NCBI RefSeq assembly: GCF_000499385.1
Contig: NW_013654424.1
Location: 82,501-140,587 of the forward strand
Source of the DNA: Eimeria necatrix
Taxonomy: Eukaryota > Apicomplexa > Conoidasida > Eucoccidiorida > Eimeriidae
Length of the DNA: 58,087 bases
Direction of reading: 5' to 3'
Shown here piece after piece: positions 35,527 through 45,615 of the stretch. A program made the position numbers and the translations under genes. The number at the start of each line of letters is the position of its first letter. The first letter of the stretch is position 1. The notes beneath the pieces were generated by a model. The model was not told the DNA's origin. It made no database searches and saw only the letters and a program-made list of their open reading frames with translations.

Positions 35527-36180
35527 GGAGCGCGGTTGTCAGGGCGCAGCAGCAAAGATAAGGAGGGACAGGCGAAGGCCTTCATTGCTGCAGCAAAGGA
35601 AACGCCGCCGCCGTGGGTGCGGGAGGAGACTGCGAGCAGCTGCAGCGCGCAGCAAACTCTTGCTGCTGCTGCCCACACATTCCACAAGTCTTCAGCAGCA
35701 ACGCCCTCTGCAGCTTCTGCTGCAGCCCCTGCTTCCTCGCTGCTGCTGCTGCTGCTGCTGCTGATTCTCTTGCTGCGGCTGCCGCCACAGATATCTGGGG
35801 GAAGAAGTTTCAGGGAAATGAGGGCCTCCACTGTTTTGGGAAGGCCCCACGAAGGTGGGCCTGCTGCTGCTGCTGCTGCTGCCGCTGCTGCGGTTGTCAG
35901 TCCTGCTTCTGCTGCTGCTGCTGCAGCTCTCTCTGTTTCTCTTAGTCCCCTGCAAATGGCGGTCAGGAGCTCCTGCAGTCCATCAGCACCTGCAGCAGCA
36001 ATATCAGCAGCAGCAGCAGCAACAGACAGCAGCAATGAGAGCAGGCCCTTGCTGCTCGTGGCTCCACAACTCGGCTGCTGCTGCTGCTGCTGCATCGCAA
36101 ACGCGGCAGCAGAAGCCGACGCTTTATTAGGAGTGCCCACGGCAGCAACAACGGCAGCAGCGGCGGCAGCAGCAGCAATG

Positions 36181-36225
<45 letters not shown>

Positions 36226-36372
36226 GGCTGCAGTGTTACCCTTGCATGCGCGTTGGTTTATTTTTACTGTTTCTCTGGTGAAGTCCTTTTCAATTTGTTT
36301 TATGTCAAGAGGAGAAAAATCGCAGGGGCCCAAAGTCTCAAAGACAACAGGCATTGCCTGCAGCCGCTCCCT

Positions 36373-36414
<42 letters not shown>

Positions 36415-36574
36415 TTGTAAGGCACGCAAAAAGGAGGCACTTAAAGGAAAAGCCAAACCCACCAATAGGCTTCCAGACTCTGTGCTGCTGACGGCTGCAG
36501 CGACGGCGAAACACCAGCAGCAGCGCCTATGCAAATGCTGCTGCTGAGGGCTTCTTCCAGCTGCTGCTGCAGCA

Positions 36575-36609
<35 letters not shown>

Positions 36610-36908
36610 TGTAGTTGCTTTTCAGCGGCTCGCGACCATATATTCAGCTGGCGCTGCAGCAGCGCAGAGAATCCGCAGCACTAACACCATCACTTTGCCG
36701 TTGCTGATACGCTGCAGCAACTGCTGCAGCAGTTGCTGCTGCAGCGGAGCCAACGTCATCATTATCAGCAGCAACAGCAGCAGCAGCAGCAGCAGCAGAT
36801 AGCGAAGTGCCAGCAGCAACAACAGGAGCAGCCGCAGCAGCCGGAGCAGCAGCCGCAAAGGCAACAGAAGGTGCAGGAGAGCAACAGCAGCAGCAGCTGC
36901 AGCACACT

Positions 36909-36943
<35 letters not shown>

Positions 36944-37507
36944 GTTAGTGTTAATGAGAAACACACCTTAGGGTGTACGGACGCACAAGCAGCCAAGAGG
37001 TTCAGGCGAAGCAGCTCGCACTCGAGACACGCTGTTAAGATCTGCAGCACACAGGACAGCAGCAGCTGCTGTTGGTGCTGCTGCTGCTGCTGCTGCTGCT
37101 GTCTGGCTGGCTTTTGCTGCTTCTGCTTCTGCTGCTGCTGCTGCTGCTGCTGTGGCGGCTGCTGCTAAGGGGAGACGGGGGCTGCATGCAGCTCGGACCT
37201 GCTGCAGCACTTGCTGCCGCTGCCGCTCGCACTGGAAAAGCGCAGAAGCAGCAGCAACAGCAGCAGAGTGCTGCCCCTCCGTTTCTGCCCCAACTGTCTC
37301 TATCAGGCGCAGCTGCTGCTGCTGCTGCTGCTCTAAACTGTCCCCCTGGGACCCTGAGGGGGCCCCCAGGGGGCCCCCCCCCGCAGCCACCAGGCACTGA
37401 AGGTCAGCCAGAAGTTCTTCTGTCTGCAGCTGCGGCCATTCCCCCTGAGGCCTCTTCAGGCCAGAAGGGGGCCCCCCGGGGCCCCCCGCTTTGTGGTGGG
37501 CCCCCAT
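34023..37507 (-). CDS. Unrecognised helical, homopolymer-rich protein, about eight exons
   Basis: Exons: 37507-37199, 37041-36967, 36711-36637, 36366-36268, 36227-35224, 35133-34827, 34655-34530, 34460-34023, giving 2433 nt and 810 aa with every phase matching. Start is the ATG of MGAHHKAGG. Non-homopolymer segments look like amphipathic helices: ILTACLECELLRLNLLAACA (exon 2), ISNGKVMVLVLRILCAAAA (exon 3), MPVVFETLGPCDFSPLDIKQ (exon 4), GLPKTVEALISLKLLPPDIC (exon 5), GLSELLGSVKVAAHFFATF (exon 6), PLAQQVLQQLAASTPSVWQL (exon 7), FELIILLKCMLLLPQVLS (exon 8). This spacing of short helices recalls the FASTK/RAP-type helical-repeat proteins of apicomplexan organelles, but I see no RAP domain, so the link is weak. 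The acceptor of exon 4 and the borders of exon 3 are uncertain, and exon 5 starts inside a CTG array. The C-terminus is a Gly-Ala-Pro repeat from GGGGCC DNA. Confidence 0.65.
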
Positions 37508-37533
37508 TGTTTTTCATTAGCAGCGCTGGCCGC

Positions 37534-37567
<34 letters not shown>

Positions 37568-37998
37568 CTGCTGGCGGTGTGCTGCTGCTGGCCGCACGAG
37601 GCCTGCCGCCGCCGGCAGCGTTCTGCTGCTGTTGCTGCAGGTGTTGCTGCCGCTGCTGCTGCTGCTGCTGACTTCTACCTGCCTGCTGCTGCTGTGGCAC
37701 TGGCTGCTGCTGCTGCTGCAACAAACTAAAAGGGGGTCTCACGCCCGAGCTCGCAGGAACAAGGCAGCAGCAGCTGCAGCGCTGCTATGCCGTCGTGGGC
37801 AATTTGCGCCCGCGGAAGAGGCAGGAAAAAAGAATGGAAACAAATCCAATTTGTTGATAATTAATATTTTTGAATTAATGCAATAAAAATGTCTAAAATG
37901 AGTTATTGTCCCGAGACAAAAGACTATGCCGCGCGCTGTCGGCGCAGCCGCTGCCGCCGCGCAGCCTGCTACTGCTGCTGCTGCTGCTGCTGCAGTAG
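37508..37998. other. Divergent intergenic region with CTG arrays
   Basis: Between the minus-strand helical-protein gene and the plus-strand gene that follows. It has mixed CTG/CCG arrays to about 37730 and an AT-rich segment (37840-37890). An ATG at 37889 opens MSKMSYCPETKDYAARCRR. This could be the first exon of the next gene, but it lacks a convincing donor. Confidence 0.55.
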
Positions 37999-39355
37999 AT
38001 TGCAGTGTTTGAACAGCAGCAGGAGCAGTTCTGCCACTTTAGAGGTGCATAATAGCGTTTTAAAGATTATTTGTTAGTTGCTGGTTTCTGTGCATTGTTT
38101 CGGGGCTGCATGCGTTCGGCAGGGGTGTTTATACTTGAACGAGGACTTGCCCCGGGCTGCCTTCCTGGCTTAAGTGTGGACTTAGCGTTATTTTTTGCTG
38201 CTTTTTTGCCTTAAATCGCCTTCTGATTCCTTGTTGCTTCATTGTTCCATCGCTAGCTGCTGGCCTCAGTGGAGCAGCAGCAGCCGACCAGCAGCAACAG
38301 CTGCAGTTGGCCCCCCAGCGCGCCTTAGAAGAAGCTTCCTGTCTTTTTAAAGTAGCCTCTGCTGTGCAAGTCTTTCTTAACTTTCTTTGGCATGCATTTA
38401 GAGCTCATTAAACACGGCGACGAGCAGCAAGCAGCGCCGCAATAGCGGCAGCGGCAGTTTGGTTGACGGCAGCAGAGGCACAAGCAGCTGCAGCAGCAGC
38501 AGCTGCTGCTGCTGCTGCTGCTGCTGCGCCAGCGAGAGCAGCCGGAGCAGACTGGGAGCTGCTGCTGATCTACCTGCTAGCTAGCGGCATCCTCAGCAAA
38601 ACAACAGGAAGCGGGGCGCGACAGGCAGCTGCAGCAGCTGCAGCAGCTGCAAAAGCAGCGTCTACAGCAGCAGCAGCAGCAATTCCATATGTGGCGGCAG
38701 CAGCAGCAGCAGCGGCAGCTTCTAGGCCAGCAGCAGCAGCAAGAGCAGCAGCCTCAGGAGCTTGGAGACGCAGCTCAAGACTGCTGATGGATCCTGGCAG
38801 CTGCAGCACGTTTTGCTGCTGATAATCACAACAGCTTACATTAGCAGCAAAAGCAAAAGGGGCTGGAAGCAGCAGCTCTTATTTGCTGCAATGGGTGCAG
38901 CTGAACCCTCTCCTGAGGGGCCCCCGGGGGCCCCTGCTGGGGCCCCCCGTAGAGAGTCTGCAGCATGTTGCGATCATATGACGAGATCAGCAGCAAATGC
39001 TTCAGCAGCAGCAGCAGCAGCAGCAGCAGCACCTGGCAACGAAGAAAAGGCAGCGGTGGCGGGGCCAGAAGGAGCGCCAGAAGCAACGGCTGCAGCAGCC
39101 GCAGCAGCAGCAGCAGCAGCAGCAGCAGATGAATATGATTCAGCCTCAGCGGACACGGAGGCGTCGGGTGCTTCAGGAGCGACGACTGCTGCTTCTGCTG
39201 CTGCTGCTGCTGCCGCCGAATGCGCTGCTGCTGCTCCTGCAGCAGCTGCTGCTGCTGCAGACAGCCAGCAGCAGCAGCACCGAGACGCCCCAGGAATTCA
39301 CAGCGAGGGATCTCCTGGCCCGCTGCAAGCTGGGCAGCGCCGCAAGCGCGGCGCT

Positions 39356-39395
<40 letters not shown>

Positions 39396-39768
39396 GCGAA
39401 GCAGAGAAGGCTGAAGAAGCAGCAGGAGACAATTCTCTTGAAGAAGGAGACAAAGAAGCAGCAGCAAGCAGCAGCAAATGCCGCAGAAACCCCAGGAGGC
39501 GCTGCAGGGGCAGCGGGGCCCCTTTAGTAATGACTGTAGAGTGGACCCGCCAGCATGTGCTGCAGTGCAAAGTGCTGGCTGAGGTAAACCCTAAACCCTA
39601 AACCCTAAACCCTAGCGTCTAAACCCTAAACCCTAGCCTCTAAGTTGAACGCCCCAGCAACCACACATGGGTGGATTTCAAATGGTGCAGCAGCTGCAGC
39701 AGCAGGTGCGGCAGCAGCTGCAGCAGCTGCTGCAGCAGCTGCTGCGGCTCTCTTTGTGGAGGCGCCGT

Positions 39769-39808
<40 letters not shown>

Positions 39809-40406
39809 AGAAGCTGGCGTGGACCTCGAGCGACTCTGCTGTGCTGCGGGAAAGCCTGGAGGTAAGGAAAGAGCCAACTCCAGGAGTGGGAATGGGGCTT
39901 TATTTGAAGAAGGCAGTGGTGAGTTGCTGCTGCATGCATGCGGAGGCGAACTGGGGGGCGGAGCAGCGGCTGCTGCTGCTGCTGCAGCAGCAGCAGCAAG
40001 AGGAGAAGCAGCAGCAGCAGAAGCGGCAGCAGGCCAAGCGCTGCAGGATGAAGCTCGAGGCCGCCCCCGGCTCGCAGCAGCACGATCTGCCCCCCGCAGC
40101 AGCAGCAGCAGCTGCTGCTGCTGCTGCAGCCGACTGCGAGGCCCCGGACAGCTGCCCCGCGATGCCCGCCAGCAGCAGCAGCAGCAACAGCACCACCACC
40201 AGCAGCGCCGCAGCAGCAGCAGCAGCAGCAGCAGGCACGCGGAGAGGCGTCTGCAGCTGCAGCGCGACAAGCTGCTTCCGAGTTCTCTGCTTTCGAGGAG
40301 ATGCAGTTTTATCTCCTTTCAACTTTTTGGGATCTGCAAAGTCGGGGGCCCTCAGCGACGAAGAGTGGGGGGCCCTCATGGCCCCCAAAGAAAACGCTGG
40401 TACAGG
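37999..40406 (+). CDS. Partial model of an unrecognised multi-exon gene
   Basis: Several exon-like islands in consistent phase. 37999-38044 reads IAVFEQQQEQFCHFR and joins 38257-38351 (or 38369), LQLAPQRALEEASCLFK. The next, from 38402 (SSLNTATSSKQRRNSGSGS), enters in phase 0. Further on are ADWELLLIYLLASGILSKTT (about 38550-38610), TQLKTADGSWQLQHVLLLII (from about 38768), and a long Ala-rich exon ending VEWTRQHVLQCKVLAE at a donor (39584) where the intron begins directly as gtaaaccctaaaccct. A later island, EFSAFEEMQFYLLSTFWDL (about 40285-40340), may end at a donor near 40398. Internal exons in the CAG-rich part cannot be fixed by eye. The start codon is unresolved (37889 is a candidate). 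I recognise no domain. Confidence 0.45.
39583..39637 (-). repeat. Telomere-like block starting at a splice donor
   Basis: AAACCCT units whose first bases form the intron 5' end (GAG|gtaaaccct). The block ends shortly before an acceptor at about 39657. Confidence 0.85.
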
Positions 40407-40411
40407 AACAC

Positions 40412-40478
40412 TGCATGCGCATGCATGCATGCATGCATGCATGCGTGCATGCATGCATGCATGCATGCATGCATGCGC
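40412..40478. repeat. (TGCA)n microsatellite
   Basis: Second tract of overlapping GCATGC palindromes, at the 3' edge of the preceding plus-strand gene. Open frames read it as Met-His-Ala-Cys repeats, which I regard as non-coding. Confidence 0.85.
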
Positions 40479-40499
40479 AGAAACAATTCAGCAAGTGCA

Positions 40500-42080
40500 C
40501 TTTTCAGTTTAAAAAGATAATTTGATTAGTGATTTATGTAAAGGTTCCAGAGTTTAAAGGAATAATTTAATCAGTGAATTACGTAAAGGTTTCAGAGTTT
40601 AAAAAGATAATTGGTTTAGCAAATTATAAGGAGTTTCCAGAGTTAAAATGGATAATTCATTCAGTGAATTATACAAAGGTTTCAGAGTTCAAAAGGGATA
40701 ATTGAATTATTGAATTATATAAAGTTTTCAGAGTTCAAAAAGATAATTGAATTAGCAAATTGTAAGGAGTTGCAAGGCTTTTAACAGATAATTAATTTAA
40801 TAAACTGTGAGGAGTTTTAAGACTTTAAAGAGATAATTAATTTTAAAAATTATAAGGAGTTTTAGTACTTTAAAGAGATAATTAATTTAATAAATTATAG
40901 GGAGCTTCCAGGTTTTAGAAGGATGATTAATTTAGTAAGTCATCAAGGAGTTCTGGGATTAAGAAAGACGAGTAGTTGTATAAATGAAAAAGGAGTTTTA
41001 GGATTAAGGAAGATAAATGGCTAAGTAATGTAATGTAATGTAATGTAATGAATTATAAAGGAGTTTTAAGGTTTTAGAAAGATGAATAATTGTATGTATG
41101 GTAAGGGAATGGTCGTTTTAAGAAAGATAAATAATTGTATAAATGAAAAAGTAGTTCTAAGATTTTAGATAGGTAAACAATTTAGTAAATTGTAAGGGAT
41201 TTTTGGGATTAAGAAAGTCAAATAATTTAGTAAATGATATGGATTTTTGAGGTTTTAGAAGGAAATAAGTTATATTGGCGATAAGAAGTTTTAACATTTC
41301 AGAGAGACAAATAATCAAACAAATAACAAGGGAATTTCGGGGTTAGCAAAGATAAATAATTGTATAAGTGAAAAGGGAGTTTGCGATTAAGAAAGATAAA
41401 TAATTGTATAAATGAAAAGGGAGTTTGGGGCTTTAGAAAGATAAATAATTTAGTTAGTTATAAGGGAGTTTTAAGACTTTAGACAGATAAGCAATTTAGT
41501 AGATGATAAAGGAGTTTTACGATTTAAGAAAGATAAATAATTATATCAATGAGGTATATACGATAAAGGGATCTTAAGATTAAAGAAAGAAATAGTTATG
41601 TAAATGACAAGCGAGTTTTGATATTTAAGAAAGATAAATCATTGCATAAATGGTAAAGGAACTGTGGGATATAAGTAGAAAATAATTAAGTTAATGATAA
41701 GGGAATTTGGGGATTTATGAAGGGGGAATAATTACTCAAATGAGATTCAAATGAAAAAGGAGTTGTGGGATTTAAGAGAGATAAATAATTATATAAATAT
41801 GAAGGAATTTTGGGATTTAAGAAAGAAATGGTGATATAAATGATAAAGGAATTGTGGGATTAGAAAAGGGGGAATACTGATGTAAATGAAAAGGAAATTA
41901 TGGCACTAAAGGACGAGAAATAATTATATAAATGAAAAACAAATGAAAAAGGAATAATGGAATTAAAGAGCGAGAAATAACAAAAAGACTGAAAAAAGTA
42001 TAATTGGGTTAAAGAGAGAAGAACAATGAGATAAATGGGGTAATGGGATTAAAGAGAGAAATGAGGAGATGAAGAAGATT
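40500..42080 (+). repeat. Degenerate AT-rich minisatellite, period about 45-60 bp
   Basis: About 30 imperfect units with the core AAAGATAAATAATTNNATAAATGANAAGGGAGTTTTAGGNTTT, each combining an AGATAATTAATTTA block with an AAGGAGTTT block. Unit lengths vary. A TAATG pentanucleotide run sits at about 41028-41050. The plus strand carries nearly all the purines. No open frame exists. Confidence 0.85.
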
Positions 42081-42612
42081 AAAGGAAAGGATGGAATCAA
42101 AGAAAGATAATGAGATAAAAGAGAAATGAGATTAAAAAGAGTTAAAGAAAGAAAGAAATAATGAGGTAAGGGGATAGATGGGTAAAAAAGGAAAGAATGG
42201 AATTGAAAAGAAAGATATAATGAGATGAAGTAAAACAGAAAAAAAACAGAAAATGAGACAAAGCAGAGTAAGAGACACTAACAGCAATTGAAACAGAGAA
42301 AAGGAGACAGAAGAAGAGGCAGAGAAAGAGAGATAGAGAAAAGGAGACAGCGAAAAAAGACGGAAAAAAGGAGACAGAAAAGGAGATGAAGAAGAGGAGA
42401 TAGAGGAAAGATGGAATAAAAGAGAGAGAAAAGGAGATAAAGAAAAGGAAGTAGAAGAGAGGAAATAGAAAAAAATGGCAGCAAGAAGAGACAGAGAAAA
42501 AGGCAGAAAGAAGAAAAAGAGATAAAGAGGAAAAGAGTTGCAGCTAGAGAGGGAGCCGAGCCAGCAAGGGGAGTAGCCTGTTAAAGCAGCAAAAGCCGCA
42601 AGCAGCGGGGCC

Positions 42613-42648
<36 letters not shown>

Positions 42649-42650
42649 TG
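42080..42650 (+). repeat. Polypurine tract (GA-rich) ending in a CAG array
   Basis: The previous repeat decays into an almost pure purine strand (AAGAGAGAAATGAG...) of about 450 bases, then a short CAG array (42616-42647). The plus-strand gene below starts after it. The minus-strand Ser/Phe/Leu open frames here are shadows. Confidence 0.85.
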
Positions 42651-42747
42651 ACTGGTTTGCTGCTTCTGGCTGGGCGCAGCTGGAGGCTTGGGGCTTGCTG
42701 CTGCATGCGCCGGGGCTGGCCTGCGTGTGTGGGGGGCTTTTTATTAG

Positions 42748-43677
42748 GGCTGGAGCCGCGGGAACACCTTAGCCCGGCCTTCACTTTGGCCCGGCAAAAT
42801 GTGCCCTACAGTCTGCAGCTGCAGGCCCACAGGTACTTGGCCTCGGAGCTGCTGGCCGACGTCTTCGCCATCTACGCCAACCACTACTGCGCCCGCCACT
42901 GCAAAGGCTTTTTCGAACAAGTCGACTCCGAGCTGCCCTGCATTGTGGTGAGTTGCGGTGTACAGACACCGCGCGCCCCGCACTGCCCCTGCGCTGTACG
43001 TACACTCCAGCTGCCCGCGCGCGCAGCGCGGTGCGCCCGCGGAGCTGAATCCTCACTTTCTTCCTGAAAAAAGATGTCCTAACCTATTAGACGATAAGGG
43101 CTTTAATTTAATAATAATTATTGTTAGGGCAGACACCGGGGGGAGGGCGGGGAGTCGTGACGCTGCTTGTCAAGTGTACAGACACCGCAAGGCCGGCTGC
43201 TCGGCCGTGCAGTCGCCGGCAGCCGGGAGGTCTAAGCAGCACTTTTCAATCCTCTTTCTCACTTTTGAATCATCTTTTCGGGTCTTCTTTTCGCTATTTT
43301 TCCAACACTTGTTGGGTCTCAGCGCCAAAGTCCAAACGAGCTGCTCCCCTAAACAGGTTCCTGTCTATCTCTGTGTTAATGAGTCTATTGGGGCTGCTTT
43401 GGCGCGCATTTATTTATTTCCCTTATGTTGTTTTTTCTCAACACCCCCCTGATCCGGCGCCTGCTGCGCCCGCTGCTCCACCCACAGCAGCAGCAGCAGC
43501 AGCAGCAATTTGTGCTGCTGGTGCTGCGGGTGGGCTCAGCGGCAAAAGGCTGGGCTTGGCTGCACTGGTCTGGTGGCTGTGGGGTCTGTTTGCTTTCGCC
43601 TACACGCGAAGACGCAGCCGCCGGAGTCTCCCTGCGAAGCTGCGGCTCCTGCTGCTTGGTGGCGCTGCCTCCCATTG

Positions 43678-43722
<45 letters not shown>

Positions 43723-44146
43723 GCTGCTGGCGTGGCTGACTGCGATTGAGGGCTGCTGGCGGTCCTGTGTGTACCGCGTAGGAGCTGTCGAAATGTGTGC
43801 GTCTGTGGGTGGTGTGGATTGTGCAAACTGGCGCATTTCACTGATTAAAAATGCTAACTTCGGGGCAAAAGCACTTTAAAATTTAGAATTTGGAGGTGCG
43901 AGTAAAAGTCCTGAAGCCGAGTGCGCGTGTTGCTTGTAGACGCGGCCAGGGCTTCTGTCTGAGGGCTACTTCGGGGTTTTCTACGGCTACCGAAATGCCA
44001 CCAGCTTCCCCTGCGCCTACCCCGGCTGCGGCCACGTCTGTCAGCCCCAGTGCCGCTGCTACGAGATAGAGCGGGCCTGGCGCTGCCTGTGGACGCGGCA
44101 CCAGCGGCGGGCGGCCGACCAGGGGCCCCGGGGGGCCCCCTCTTGA
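42748..44146 (+). CDS. Unrecognised Cys-rich protein, 3' part, two exons
   Basis: Exon 42748-42947 and exon 43940-44146 join in phase 0 (ELPCIV|TRPGLLSEGYFGVFYGY). Exon 1 reads SLQLQAHRYLASELLADVFA, then IYANHYCARHCKGFFEQVDS, and ends at the strong donor GTG|gtgagt. Exon 2 reads NATSFPCAYPGCGHVCQPQC, then RCYEIERAWRCLW, and stops in the first unit of the 35-bp minisatellite. The eight Cys of the last exon suggest metal binding or disulfides, but the pattern matches no zinc-finger class I know. The upstream limit is an acceptor (ttattag|GG). The first exon or exons are missing and may lie before the repeat tract. The 992-bp intron contains palindrome variants at 42957, 42994 and 43174. Confidence 0.55.
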
Positions 44147-44720
44147 GGCGGCCCAAGGGGCCCAGGGGGGCCCCCTCTTGAGGCGGCCCAAGGGGCCCAG
44201 GGGGGCCCCCTCTTGAGGCGGCCCAAGGGGCCCAGGGGGGCCCCCTCTTGAGGCGGCCCAAGGGGCCCCGGGGGGCCCCTTGGGCTCTTGAAGAGCCCAA
44301 GCGGCCCCGGGGGGGCCCCTCTTGAGGCGGCCCAAGGGGCCCCGGGGGGCCCCCTCTTGAGGCGGCCCGGGGGGCCCCGGAGCGCCTCCTCTTGAGTCGG
44401 CCGAAGGGTCCCCGAGGGGCCCCCTTTTGATGCGGCCCAAGGGGCCCGGGGGAGCCTGCTCCTGAGGGGTCCCAAGCGGCCCCGGGGGGCCCCCTTTTGA
44501 GGTGGCCCAAGGGCCCCGAGGGGCCTCCCCATGAGGCGGCTCAAGGGGACTTAAAGGGCTCCCTCTTGAGGCGGCCCAAGGGGCCCCGAGGGATCCTCTC
44601 TTGAGGTGGCCCAAGGGGCCCAGGGGGCCCCCTCTTGAGGCGGCCCAAGGGGCCCCGAGGGGCCCCCTCTTGAGGCGGCCCAAGGGGCCCCGAGGGGCCC
44701 CCTCTTGAGGCGGCCCAATT
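44117..44720 (-). repeat. 35-bp GGGGCCCC minisatellite
   Basis: About 17 units of roughly 35 bases, CCCAAGGGGCCC + GGGGGGCCCCCTCTTGAGGCGG. The spacing between the first TCTTGAGGCGG cores (44141, 44176, 44211, 44246) is exactly 35, and later units vary slightly. Because 35 is not a multiple of three, each minus-strand frame cycles through three peptides (PQEGAPRG, LKRGPLGA, ASRGGPPG), and long overlapping minus-strand frames stay open. I do not regard these frames as genes. Confidence 0.9.
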
Positions 44721-44722
44721 TG

Positions 44723-45129
44723 CTCTTCTTCTCTGCAGAATGTCGCTGTTTTTTGCCAGACTTCCGGGCTTTTCCCCACACACTCCTCTGCAGCAGCTCC
44801 TGCGGAGTCTTTGCTTGCTTTTGCTTCTCGACTAATTGCCGTTTCCGCCGAACAAAGCCGGCGCAACTGCCAAGAAGATTGCTGAACTTGCTATTCACGT
44901 GTTTCTTTGTCTCGTTATCTTCTCTCCTGAACTTGTTATCTACTCGTTTCTGAATTCTTTCATCTACTTTGTTTGGAGCTGCCGTCGGTGCTGCAGCACC
45001 AGTCCTGCTGCTGCTGCTCCGTAGTTCCCTCAGACTCTGTTTGCTGTTTTCCCCTGTCTTCACTTCCTGCAGCGAGCGCGGTCGCTGCGTGTAGCCGCAC
45101 CCGCTGCTGCTGCTGCTGCTGCTGCTTAG
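44723..45129. other. Region with a possible Cys-rich exon
   Basis: After a clean acceptor (ttgctcttcttctctgcag, ending about 44738) the plus strand reads CRCFLPDFRAFPHTLLC then SSSCGVFACFCF before a stop at 44951-44953. It could be an alternative end of the preceding Cys-rich gene. No phase argument links them, so it is left as a candidate. Confidence 0.35.
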
Positions 45130-45228
45130 CAGCAGCAGCAGCAGCTGTTGCTGGCGGGGGCCGGAGGCGGCTCGTTTTGGGGCTGCATGCTCCCGCAGTT
45201 TTACTTCGTTTTGCCGTCGAGCGAAGAG
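45130..45228 (+). CDS. Single exon-like island, function unknown
   Basis: Between an acceptor at the end of a CTG array (gcttag) and the donor GAAGAG|gtatga the frame reads GSFWGCMLPQFYFVLPSSEE. Length is 99 nt, phase 0 on both sides. The composition is ordinary globular protein, unlike repeat shadows. Partner exons were not found. It may belong to the gene at 42748-44146. Confidence 0.4.
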
Positions 45229-45615
45229 GTATGAAGCACAAAATGAATTCAATTCAGAAACCAACGAGGAAGCAGCAAATAGTGGCGGCCTCTCGCCTTC
45301 TTTAGGCCAATTTCTAAGAGGAATACGGGACACTCAGTTAGCAGCTACAGCTTGCTGCTGCTGCTAACCCCCTCTAGAGCCCTGCAGAAAAGCCTAAAGC
45401 TGCATGCAGCTACGGAGGGGCCCGGGGCCCCCCAAAGCTTCTTAATGGACCTTTTGGGGCTTCCGTGGCTCCTCTGTGGGCCTCCTGGGGCCCCATGTCA
45501 TGTCTGTCGTCACTGACACTATTTAATGTACTTTCTTCCAAGTATTTTTGCAATTTAAACCTTAAACTGGGAAATAAGTCGAATCCACTGAACTGGATTA
45601 ACTCGTAAGTGACCA

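Noticed and set aside
42132..42614. 160-codon Ser/Phe/Leu-rich minus-strand ORF
   Set aside because: It is the complement of a polypurine tract, so only Ser, Phe, Leu and Pro codons appear. Not a gene.
42748..42947. Mob1/phocein similarity of SELLADVFAIYANHYCARH
   Set aside because: Only a short helical pattern resembles Mob1. The following residues and the Cys-rich last exon do not fit.
43854..44866. Minus-strand genes of 160-330 codons over the 35-bp minisatellite
   Set aside because: A 35-bp unit without stops in the minus frames makes long open frames inevitable. No start context, domain or splice support.
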